Below are positions 37,186 through 47,700 of a DNA stretch of 64,000 nucleotides, piece by piece; position 1 is the first letter of the stretch; the number at the start of each line of letters is the position of its first letter. The notes under the pieces are model-generated. The model was not told the origin of the DNA. It ran no database searches and saw only the letters and a list, made by a program, of their open reading frames with translations. The stretch covers positions 1,192,726,691-1,192,790,690 of the forward strand of contig NC_090445.1 of assembly GCF_031143425.1 (NCBI RefSeq), in the 5' to 3' direction. Made by a program: the position numbers and the translations under genes. The stretch comes from Pleurodeles waltl. Lineage: Eukaryota; Chordata; Amphibia; Caudata; Salamandridae.

Positions 37186-37189
37186 GTGG

Positions 37190-37234
37190 GCATTCGTGCT
37201 GCCCGATCGCAATGCGATTGGGCAGCAGGAATGC
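37190..37234. repeat. Palindrome P1
   Basis: 45-bp near-perfect inverted repeat: arms GCATTC.TGCTGCCC.ATCGCA and its complement. Confidence 0.85.
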
Positions 37235-37380
37235 TCAAAGAGACACCGGGGGAAAGGAAAACCCTTTCCTTTCCCTCAGTGCCTCTTTTTGCAAACCCCC
37301 CACCCACCGGGAAGACAAACTCAACTCTTCCTCTTTCGCCGCGCAGGAAGCAAATGGCTTCCTGTGCGACCAGCACCCTG

Positions 37381-37418
37381 TAATGAAGTCAGTGCGCGAT
37401 CGCGCGCTGACGTCATTA
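37381..37418. repeat. Palindrome P2
   Basis: 38-bp near-perfect palindrome centred on GCGCGATCGCGC, with outer arms TAATGA and TCATTA and two mismatched pairs. Confidence 0.85.
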
Positions 37419-37517
37419 TGGGGGGGGGGGAGGGGAGGGGAAGGGCTTTCCCTTCCATCCCTGCTTTGGGGGGTGGGGGGAAGCACACAGAGGGAGCGAG
37501 AGCGCTCCCTCTGGGCA

Positions 37518-37555
37518 CTGTGCCGCAGGACGTAACCATTACGTCCGTGGCACAG
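37518..37555. repeat. Palindrome P3 next to the piggyBac right end
   Basis: Arms CTGTGCC and GGCACAG around an inner perfect stem GGACGTAA / TTACGTCC with loop CCA. It ends six bases inside the transposon end. Confidence 0.85.
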
Positions 37556-37862
37556 AACCGGTTAACTTTTCTGCCTAAACGTCTTGTATTGTTTTTGACC
37601 AGGTATCTTTACTGTGCCATCCTCATGTGAGCATTTTAGAGTTATGACATGAGCAGGTATCTGTTGCTGTTCTGACATATGAAGTGGACATGGTTTGATC
37701 CAGGTAATGTTGGTCACAGATTTAGGGTGTATAAGTTCTGTGGCAAGGCAGCTTGGACAGTGGGTGGGTAGAAGTCTGAACTGCAGAATACACTGGTTTG
37801 ATGTGGTATGTTGGTCCAATTGTCTCATGTGTGTGATCATATAGCACTGAAATATATAGTCA

Positions 37863-38246
37863 TCAGGTGCAATCCATGCATTCTCCCGTCACATTGTGTA
37901 GACAATGATCCAATATGACCTTTTTGTAGCTGTCAATGTGTTTCATCATTGCAGGCCACGGTGCCTGTGCCACAACACTGACATAGGTTTGTATCACACC
38001 ACCAAATGCTTGGTCATTATAATGGGATGGATCAGTGACTGTTGTACTGCCCTCTGTGCAATGGTGTATTTCATGTTGGCAGACCTGGTTTTGGTATGTG
38101 ATAATGCTCAATCTGGTGACAACATCCACCAAACAGTTAGCCTTTTCTACAAGATGAGGTCTGACAATGTCCTTTCTTCTGTGCTCTGGGGATGGTACCT
38201 TGGGATATCTAGCCAGACTCAATATGGCTCGGCCATTCTTGGCCAC
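37863..38246 (-). other. Possible second Harbinger transposase fragment
   Basis: An open minus-strand stretch includes AMMKHIDSYKKV. At DNA level 'gcaatgatgaaacacattgacagctaca' agrees at almost all positions with 29,190-29,217 of the H4 transposase (AMVKHLDSY). The remainder of the stretch is only weakly similar. It may be a relic of another copy. Low certainty. Confidence 0.3.
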
Positions 38247-38640
38247 GGCATTCCAGACATTTTAACAGCCCATGTGCTGTACAATACAACAAAATGTTGG
38301 TGTGACCAGACACTTGTATCATTGTGTTGTTAGTAATCCTCAGGATGACACTACTTGAGACATATCCCTTCTTCCATTACCATCATGTGTCTTCTTCATG
38401 TGCATCACACAGACTTACATTTCAATATTTCAAAATGTGGACAAGAAGGTAGCAGGCAATGTTTTAGTGATAGGTGAGTTTATTGACATAGGTGCAGGAA
38501 ATAACTAAGAGATACAACAGAAAAGTAAAGTGGAGGAATCAATCATGATGCATGTAATCATATTAGTAGATGCCACCACATTTGAAGTTCACATTCCAGT
38601 GTCCTACTGCCATAGGAAATGGACGGTTGTCAAAGAACAG

Positions 38641-39457
38641 TCAACAGAGTAAATATGTGGCACACAAAGGAGTTCCTTCAGGAAGAGGTACCTTGCTTGC
38701 AGTGATTGGTGTCTTACCATCTGCACCTCCTGGATGCTTGGCTAGACGTCCCCGTTTGGGGAGGGGGGTGGATTCTGCTGCTACAGAGGCAGAGGTGTCT
38801 GAGGTAGGTCCTTCCCCTGACAGGGCCTCCCTTCCAGTGGCTACCACAGATGTTCACAGGACTGGTGTTGCTTGACCAAAGGAAGGGTGTGGTGTTGCGC
38901 ACAGTCCCTGATTAGGGTACTGCTGATCTCCCCGAACACCCTTGATACGGTAGCCTCCTACTTTTCAGAGACTCATGATGGAAGTCCCTCTGCAGCTGCT
39001 TGAGTTCCCTGACTACTGCATGTACCTGGCCTATCACACCTTGGGATTCTTGATAGGCTCCCCAGACTTGGATGATGGTGTCCTGGCCAGGACCTTACCC
39101 CCACGTGCCTGCGCCCTTTTCACAGTTTGCCCCCTACCACTGGTTCCAGGACCATCATTGTCGGAGGTGTTTTGCTATGTCTCAGGATCCTTGACTGGGG
39201 TGCACAAGATGGTTGTCACAGTCCTCGGGACACTGGTTGGGGGGTGATTGGCTGCCTGAGATGTAGAAGCAACCAGACTGGGAGGACTTGATGTGGTCAC
39301 TGTGAGGCTCACTGGTGTCATCTGACCACATTGCCCTGATGGGCCAGAATTGTCCTCAATATACAGACATCCAGGAGTGTTGTCCTCACTGAGGGCTTCA
39401 TCCATTGGGGCAGTGCAGTCTCTTGAATAGGCTCGGAGTTCCCAGTGGCAGCCAGAC
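38641..39457 (-). pseudogene. Harbinger Myb1 exon 2, H4 copy
   Basis: Starts after acceptor CATCAACAG. Reads MDEALSEDNTPGCLYIEDNS and TSVPRTVTTIL, aligning with the acidic Ser/Pro-rich segment of Myb1 in H1 and H3 (LQDLDDQPGPSG, TSVPRT). Later frames end with PLPKRGRLAKHPGG and the stop near 38,641. A minus-strand poly(A) signal lies near 38,480. Several frameshifts. Its exon 1 is now 24 kb away at 63,209-63,572. Confidence 0.65.
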
Positions 39458-40010
39458 CTGTTGATGTGAGGGATACAATGTTACAGGTTGTATTGTGACA
39501 TCTACCTCTGACAGTTTACAGTGACATTTGTCAAACGCCATGTACACACTGGATTTGAAGGTTTACCTTATGTGAGAGGGACACATGCTATCAATTGTAT
39601 TGAACTTTGAATGACATATCAATTCCATTTCAGTCAACCAGCTACAGATTGTATGAGTTCATTAGCACTTGAGAGGATGGTCATAGACTTACATCTTGCC
39701 AGCAGTGCAGGCAAAACAGTGGCTGGGCAGACTGTGGTTTAGATCATTTTTCGCCTAGTTGACAGTTATTCAGGAAGACCCAGGATTTTGTTGTGTATGG
39801 GATTGTTGTCATCATGTGGTCATTACATTTTTAATGTGTCTGCTGCCAATACCATTCAGGTGATGCATTTTTGAGGCCCTTGATTTTTTCCTCATTTTGG
39901 GGCACACTGGTTGAGCTGTCCTTGCCTACATTAGTTTCATCTTAGCTGCTCAAGATGGATCTAGGTTGTTAGCCAAATCACAGAGTCTACCATGATCTGT
40001 ATCTTGGTTC
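39458..40010. other. H4 Myb1 intron, no recognisable feature
   Basis: About 550 bp of intron sequence with no long frame or repeat that I could identify. Confidence 0.4.
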
Positions 40011-41430
40011 CTCCCAGGTGTGTATACTTTATTTGTGATTTCCAAAATAAGAGTATATTTTCAAGTGTACACTGGACTGGTGTATGGAGTGACATTATTT
40101 GTGTGTTCACAGGCAGATGTACAATGTCATATGGGCACTAGCCTGGTTATTGGAGTTACCTGGACTGGCCCTCCTGTGATCTACAGTCATATTACTCCAA
40201 ATACTACACACAGTATACATAGGTCATCCTCTCAGGTTAGTACACTTACATTGCAAGTTAACAGACATGATTTTTGGTGAGATGCACACTGGGCTTGAGT
40301 TTGGATTTGGGAAGACAGAGCTTCTTGACGTTAGCAGTCATGTCACTCTCTGTACTTCATGCACTTGTTATATGTCATCACCCCCAGGTATGTATACTTC
40401 ATGTGTGATTTCCAAAATAAGAGTATATTTGCAAGTGTACACCGGAGTGGGGTATGGAGTGACATTAAGGGAGGCTCCTCTGAACTGCAGCCATGTAACA
40501 CCCTTATTACACACACTAGACTGATGGTTTCCTCCCAGGTGAGAACACTTCAATGATGAGTTGGTGCACAGGTGTATTTTGGAGGAGGAAACAGTTCTGT
40601 TGTTTGTAGGGGAGCATTGCCTGCTATGATTTGAAATACTGTTGTCTTCAGGGAAGGGGACACTGTTCTGGTGTTCGTAGTGACAGTGACAGTGCCTCTT
40701 GGCCTTATCATTCCTGTCAGTGCCGGTACTACACACACACTATACAAATATCATCCTTCCATGCGAGTACCCTTCAATGGTGAGTTCAGGGACAAGGGTC
40801 ATTGGAGCAGAGGACACTGTGTTGGCTGAGTGGAGTGACAGGACTGATAAGGCCAGGAGGAATTGCTACTGTCAGTGCCTGTACTACACACACACTGAAC
40901 AAATGTCATCCTTACAGGTGAGTACCCTTCAGTGGTGAGTTCAGGGACAAGGGTCATTAAAGCAGAGGACACTGTGTTGGCTGATTGGAGTGACAGTAGC
41001 AGTGCCTCCTGGCAGTATCCATTATGTCAGTGACTGTACTACAGACACACGGTACAGATGTCATCCTTCAATGGTGAGTTCAGGGAGAAGGATCATTGGA
41101 GCAGAGGACGCTGTGTTGACTAAGTGGAGTGATAGTAGCAGTGACTCCTGGTCTTATCAGTCCTGTCAGTGCCTGTACCACACACACAGACTATACTGAT
41201 GCCATCCTCTCAGGAGGGTACACTCCACTGGGGAGTTGACATACAAGGTAATTTTGAGTAGAATACACTTCTGGTTTTTGTAATTGTAGAAAAGTGCCTG
41301 CTGGGAATTGTAGTGCAGTCAATCCCTGTACTACACACAATATACAGTGATGTTGTTCCTCTAGGTGTGTCTACTTCACTTGTGAGATGCCTGACCAGGG
41401 TCTATGGACTGGTTGGCACTGGGATGCCGA
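40011..41430. repeat. Diverged tandem array, unit about 151 bp
   Basis: Nine spaced anchors of the type '(C/T)AG|GT' preceded by pyrimidines and 'actacacacacac' lie near 40,016, 40,234, 40,386, 40,537, 40,763, 40,916, 41,067, 41,212 and 41,363. Most spacings are 145-153, two are about 220. 'TTCCAAAATAAGAGTATATT' occurs twice (40,040 and 40,410). It lies in the H4 Myb1 intron and is interrupted by Gypsy A. Confidence 0.7.
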
Positions 41431-41438
41431 TTGGGGTG

Positions 41439-44437
41439 TGTAGGAAAGTACCATCTTGCCTGGCATGTTACCGTCATATTTCACTGTATATATGTTGTTT
41501 TAGTCTACGTGTCACTGGGACCCTGCCAGGCAGGGCCCCAGTGCTCATAAGTATGTGCCCTGTATGTGTTCCCTGTGTGATGCCTAACTGTCTCACTGAG
41601 GCTCTACGAACCAGAACCTCAGTGGTTATGCTCTCTCTGCTTTCCAAATTTGTCACTAACAGGCTAGTGACTAAATTTACCAATTCACATTGGCATACTG
41701 GTACACCCATATAATTCCCTAGTATATGGTACTGAGGTACCCAGGGTATTGGGGTTCCAGGAGATCCCTATGGGCTGCAGCATTTCATTTGCCACCCATA
41801 GGGAGCTCTGACAATTCTTACACAGGCCTGCCAGTGCAGCCTGAGTGAAATAACATCCACGTTATTTCACAGCCATTTACCACTGCACTTAAGTAACTTA
41901 TAAGTTACCCATATGTCTAACCTTCACCTGGTGAAGGTTGGGTGCAAAGTTACTTAGTGTGTGGGCACCCTGGCACTAGCCAAGGTGCCCCCACATTGTT
42001 CAGGGCAAATTCCCCAGACTTTGTGAGTGCGGGGACACCATTACACGTGTGCACTATACATAGGTCACTACCTATGTATATCGTCACAATAGTAACTCCG
42101 AACATGGCCATGTAACATGTCTAAGATCATGGAATTGTCACCCCAATGCCATTCTGGCATTGGGGGGACAACTCCATGATCCCCCGGGTCTCTAGCACAG
42201 CACCCGGGTACTGCCAAACTGCCTTTCCGGGGTCTCCACTGCAGCTGCTGCTGCTACCAACCCCTCAGACAGGTTTCTGCCCTCCTGGGGTCCAGGCAGC
42301 CCTGGCCCAGGAAGGCAGAACAAAGGATTTCCTCCGAGAGAGGGTGTTACACCCTCTCCCTTTGGAAATAGGTGTGAAGGCTGGGGAGTAGTAGCCTCCC
42401 CCAGCCTCTGGAAATGCTTTGATTGGCACAGATGGTGCCCATCTCTGCATAAGCCAGTCTACACTGGTTTAGGGATCCCCCAGCCCTGCTCTGGTGCGAA
42501 ACTGGACAAAGGAAAGGGGAGTGACCACTCCCCTGACCCGCACCTCCCAGGGGAGGTCCCAGGGCTCCTCCAGTGTGTCCCAGACCCCTGCCATCTTGGA
42601 AACAGAGGTGTTGGGGGCACACTGGACTGCTCTGAGTGGCCAGTGCCATCAGGTGATGTCAGAGGCTCCTTCTGAGAGGCTCTTACCTCTCTTGGTAGCC
42701 AATCCTCCTAACCTGGTAGCCAAACCTCCTTTTCTGGCTATTTAGGGTCTCTGCTTTGGGGAATTCTTCAGATGACGAATGCAAGAGCTCATCAGAGCTC
42801 CTCTTCATCTCCCTCTTCACCTTCTGCCAAAGGATCGACCGCTGACTGCTCAAGACGCCTGCAAAACCGCAACAAAGTAGCAAGACGACTACTAGCAACC
42901 TTGTATCGCCTCATCCTGCTGGCTTTCTCGACTGTTTCCAGGTGGTGCATGCTCTGGGGATAGCCTGCCTCCTCCCTGCACCAGGAGAACTGAAGAAATC
43001 TCCTGTGGGTCGACGGAATCTTCCCCCTGCTAACGTAGGCACCAAAAGACTGCAACACTGGTCCTCTGGGTCCCCTCTCATCGTGACGAGCGTGGTTTCT
43101 GGAACTCAGCAACACGGTCCAAGTGGCTCCGACAGTGCAGTGACTCTTCAGTCCATGTTTGGTGGAGGTAAGTTCTTGCCTCCCCACGCTAGACTGCATT
43201 GCTGGGTACCACATGATTTATAGCTGCTCCGGCTCCTGTGCACTCTTCCAGGATTTCCTTTGTGCACAGCCAAGCCTGGGTCCCCGACACTCTATCCTGC
43301 AGTGCACAACCTACTGAGTTGTCCTCCTGAGTCATGGGTCTCCCTTTTGTGACTTTGCGTGGACTCCGGTTTACTTTCCTTCCAAGTGCCTGTTCAGGTA
43401 CTTTTGCATGTGCTGCCTGCTTCTGTGAGGGCTCCCTGAGTTGCTGGACGCCCCCTCTGTCTCCTCCTCCAAGTGGCGACATCCTGGTGCCTCCTGGGCC
43501 ACAGTCGCACCCAAAAACCTCTACGGCAACCCTTGCAGCTAGCAAGGCTTGTTTGCGGACTTTCTGCATGGAAACACCTCTGCAAGCTTCATCGCGAAGT
43601 GGGACATCTGTCTTCCAAAGGAGAAGTCCCTAGCTCTCTTCTTTCTTGCAGAACTCCAAGCTTCTTCTATCCGGTGGCAGCTTCCTTGCACCCTCAGCTG
43701 GCCTTTCCTGGGCTCCTGCCCACTCTCGACACTGTCGCGCATATTGGACTTGGTCCCCTTGTCTTACAAGTACTCAGGTCCGGAAATCCACTGTTGTTGC
43801 ATTGCTGGTGTTTGTTCTTCCTGCATAATCCCCCTATCACGACTTCTGTGCTTTCTGGGGGTAGTAGGTGCCCTTTACACCTACCTTTCAGGGTCTTGGG
43901 GTGGGCTTTTTTTCTAACCCTCACTGTTTTCTTACAGTCCCAGCAACCCTCTACAAGCTCACATAGGTTTGGGGTCCATTCGTGGTTCGCATTCCACTTT
44001 TGGAGTATATGGTTTGTGTTGCCCCTATACCTATGTGCTCCTATTGCAATCTATTGTAATTCTACATTGTTTGCATTACTTTTCTTGCTATTACTTACCT
44101 AAGTTTGGTTTGTGTACATATATCTTGTGTATATAACTTATCCTCATACTGAGGGTACTCACCGATATACTTTTGGCGTATTGTCATAAAAATAAAGTAC
44201 CTTTATTTTTAGTAATTATGTGTATTGTGTTTTCTTATGATATTGTGCATATGACACCAGTGGCATAAGTAGGAGCTTTACATGTCTCCTAGTTCAGCCT
44301 AAGCTGCTTTGCCATAGCTACCTTCTATCTGCCTAAGCTGCTAGAAACACCTCTTCTACACTAATAAGGGATAACTGGATCTGGCACAAGGTGTAAGTAC
44401 CTCTGGTACCCACTACAAGCCAGGCCAGCCTCCTACA
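41439..44437 (+). repeat. Gypsy A 5' LTR (2,999 bp)
   Basis: TG...CA-bounded. Landmarks: TATTTAG at 42,739-42,745 in 'GGCTATTTAGGGTCTCT', marking the probable promoter; candidate intron from GAG|GTAAGT (43,168) to TTTTCTTACAG (43,937); poly(A) hairpin at 44,188-44,210. Frames of up to 209 codons inside it match no protein I know. Confidence 0.95.
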
Positions 44438-44709
44438 TTGGTTGTGCAGCTGTGGGATAAGTACTTGTAACTACTTACCACTTTGTCATTGTGTTCTTTT
44501 CATAAGAGAATAATATACAAAACAGTTCAGTGTATGTACACCTAACCAAAAAGTTTTGCTTTTCTTCTCTCAAACTTTTTACAAAGTGCTGAAAAGTATT
44601 CTAAAACTTCTAAAAGTTTCTAAAAGTTAGGAAAAGTTTTTTTACTCTGTTCTTTAAAAAGTTCTGAAACTTTTTCTTCCTTCTCACTATTTCTAAACCT
44701 TTTACTATC
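44438..44709 (+). other. Gypsy A primer-site-like sequence and gag leader
   Basis: Begins TTGGTTGTGCAGCTGTGG right after the LTR, where a tRNA primer site is expected. The leader before the gag ATG is rich in spaced copies of 'AAAAGTTT' (about 44,570-44,690). Confidence 0.7.
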
Positions 44710-47700
44710 ATGTCTGTAGAAGACCCTACTCTTAAAATGGTCAATACTACTTATGACAATTTGAATTACAAGAGCCTAAGGAGTCTCTGCTTAGAAAGAG
44801 GTTTAGTGATAGGAAAGATCCCTACCAAAGAATTTCTATTTAACATGCTTATTGTAAATGACGAGTCCCAAGCAGGCACATCAAATGAGAGGTTAATAGA
44901 AGGTTCCCAATCTGACTCAGGGGATCTCCTTGAGGGAGGTAGGAAGGGTTCTGATCAGGATCTGCCCTCTAACAGGACACCCAGTAATGTTGGTAGTAAT
45001 GGAGGTTTCCATCACAGTAGGGAAGTCTTTATTCCTAGGGGCCAAGTTGCTAGAGTTCAGTCAGTTAGGGAGAGATCCCCCTCTGTTGTTTCCAATTTAT
45101 CTTCTGTGTCCAAGCATTCCCAACCCACCCACCCTGAGGATAACTTGTTAGAAAGGGAACTCAAAAAGTTGAGGGTTGAAGAGACCAGGCTGAAGCTTAA
45201 ACAGCAACAGCTGGCTCTAGACAGGGAATCCCTAGACTTAGAAAAAGAGAGACAGAGGTTGGGGTTTGGACCCCATGGTGGCAGCAGCAGTATTCCTGAT
45301 AGTAATCCTGTTAGAGAGCCTGATTCCAGGAATCTGCACAAGATAATCCCCCCTTACAAGGAGGGGGATGACATCAACAAGTGGCTTGCTGCACTTGAGA
45401 GGGCCTGTATGGTACAGGGGGTCCCTCAAAGGCAGTGGGCTGTTATATTGGGGCTATCTTTCACTGGAAAGGGTAGGGATAGGATCCTTACTGTTAGAGA
45501 AAGTGATGCTAACAATTTTGCAGTTTTGAAGAATGCAGTCTTGGATGGATTTGGCTTAACCACTGCACAATACAGGATTAAGTTCAGAGACACCAGAAAA
45601 GAGTCCTCACAATACTGGACAGACTTTGTAGACTGTTCAGTGAAGGCCTTGGAGGAGTGGTTACATGGCAGAAGAGTTTCTGACTATGAACGCCTGTATA
45701 ATCTTATTCTGAGAGAGCATATTCTGAATAACTGTGTGTCTGACTTGTTACACCAATATCTAGTGGACTCAAATCTGACCTCTCCCCAAGAATTGGGAAA
45801 GAAGGCAGACAAATGGGTAAGAACAAGAGTGAACAGAAACGTTCATACAGGGGGTGACAAGGATGGCAAGAAGAAGGACGGTAAGTCTTCTGACAAAGGT
45901 GGGGACAAAAGTAAAACTGAGTCTTCATCGGGCCCACAAAAATACTCTGGTGGGGGTGGTGGGTCCAAATCCTCTTCCAATAATCAAGCTAAAAAGCCTT
46001 GGTGTTATTTGTGTAAAGTCAAAGGCCATTGGACAACTGATGCCAGTTGTCCAAAGAAAAACACCAAACCTCCCACTACCACAACCCCTACTGCAAATTC
46101 TAGTGTCCCTAGTAATAGCAGTGGTGGTGGGAGAAAACCTACAAATAGCCAATCCAAGGGAGTAGCTGGGCTCACTATTGGTAATTTAGTTGGGGTTGGT
46201 CTTGATAGGGAGACCACAGAGGCTGTGTTAGTCTCTGAAGGTGCCATTGATTTGGCCACCTTGGTTGCTTGTCCCCTTAATATGGATAAGTACAAGCAAC
46301 TTCCCCTAATAAGTGGTGTTGAGGTTCAGGACTACAGGGACACAGGTGCCAGTGTTACCATGGTGATAGAGAAACTGGTGCACCCTGAACAACACCTACT
46401 GGGTCAGCAGTACCGAGTGACAGACGCTCATAACAACACTCTTAGCCACCCCATGGCTGTTGGGAATGTCAACTGGGGGGGGTTACTGGTCCAAAGAAAG
46501 TTGTGGTTGCCTCAGATTTACCTGTAGACCGTCTACTAGGGAACGATTTCGAGACATCAGCTTGGGCAGAAGTGGAGTTGGAGGCTCATGCAGCAATGCT
46601 GGGCATTCCTGGGCATATTTTTGCTTTGACAAGGGCTCAGGCCAAAAAGCAAAAAGGGCAGGGTAACTTGGATCCTGGAACAATGGACCAAGTGTTCCCT
46701 AAAGCTAGGGGTAGCAAGGATAAATCCCTACCCACTATCCCTCTCTCTACAGATGATTCTCCTTCTGAGGAAGAAGAATTTCCTCCCTGTGCAGAACCTT
46801 CACTAGATGAGCTGGCAGCAGACACTGCTGAGCTTTTGGGTGGAGGGGGGCCTGCCAGGGAAGAGCTGAGTGTGGCACAGCAATCCTGTCCCACATTAGA
46901 GGGTCTCAGACAGCAAGCTGTCAAGCAGCAAAATGGGGATGTCAGTGACTCACATTGAGTTTACTGGGACGACAACCTCTTGTACACCGAGGCAAGGGAC
47001 CCAAAACCTGGAGAAGCCAGGAGATTGGTCATTCCCCTGCAGTACAGAGAGTTCCTCTTAACTCTTGCACATGACATTCCTTTGGCTGGGCATTTGGGCC
47101 AGATCAAAACATTGGAAAGGCTTGTCCCCCTGTTTCACTAGCCTAGGATGTCAGAGGACACTAAAGATTTTTGCAAGTCTTGTGTGACCTGCCAGGCCAG
47201 TGGGAAGACTGGTGGCATACCAAAGGCTTCCCTTATTCCACTACCTGTGGTTGGGGTCCCTTCTGAAAGGGTAGGGGTTGACATAGTTGGCCCCCTTGAC
47301 CCTCCTACTGCTTCAGGCAATAGGGTTATCTTGGTGGTTGTGGGCCATGCCACAAGATATCCTGAAGCAATTCCTCTAAGGACCACTGGAGCTCCTGCAG
47401 TGACAAAGGCCCTCCTGGGAATCTTTTCCAGGGTGGGTTTCCCTAAAGAGGTTGTATCAGACTGGGGTAGCAACTTTATGTCTGCATACTTGAAGGCAAC
47501 GTGGAAGGAATGTGGTGTAACATACAAATTCACCACTCCTTATCATCCACAGACTAATGGACTGGTAGAGAGGTTTAATAAAACTCTCAAAGGTATGATA
47601 ATGGGACTCCCTGAAAAACTCAGGAGAGATGGGATGTCCTGTTACCTTGCCTCCTTTTTGCTTACAGGGAGGTACCCCAGAAAGGAGTGGGCTTCAGCAC

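Larger units (their letters stand above)
30046..37561 (-). mobile_element. piggyBac transposon, 7.5 kb
   Basis: Flanked by TTAA at 30,042-30,045 and 37,562-37,565, the piggyBac target duplication. Left end CCCCTTCGCTGCCAGG; right end, reversed, CCGGTTCTGTGCCACG: an imperfect inverted repeat sharing the TTC..TGCCA core. It encodes a decayed transposase (minus strand) and carries two unrelated tandem arrays, a 382-bp type at 31,095-32,690 and a 170-bp type at 36,145-37,185, plus large palindromes near the right end. Flanking H4 sequence continues on both sides. Confidence 0.85.

Noticed and set aside
36151..37630. Many open frames of 70-170 codons
   Set aside because: They are translations of the 170-bp tandem unit and adjacent GC-rich palindromes, repeating the same peptide pieces in several frames.
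43473..44102. 209-codon frame in the Gypsy A LTR
   Set aside because: The frame continues across the candidate splice site and poly(A) region environment; composition only, no domain.
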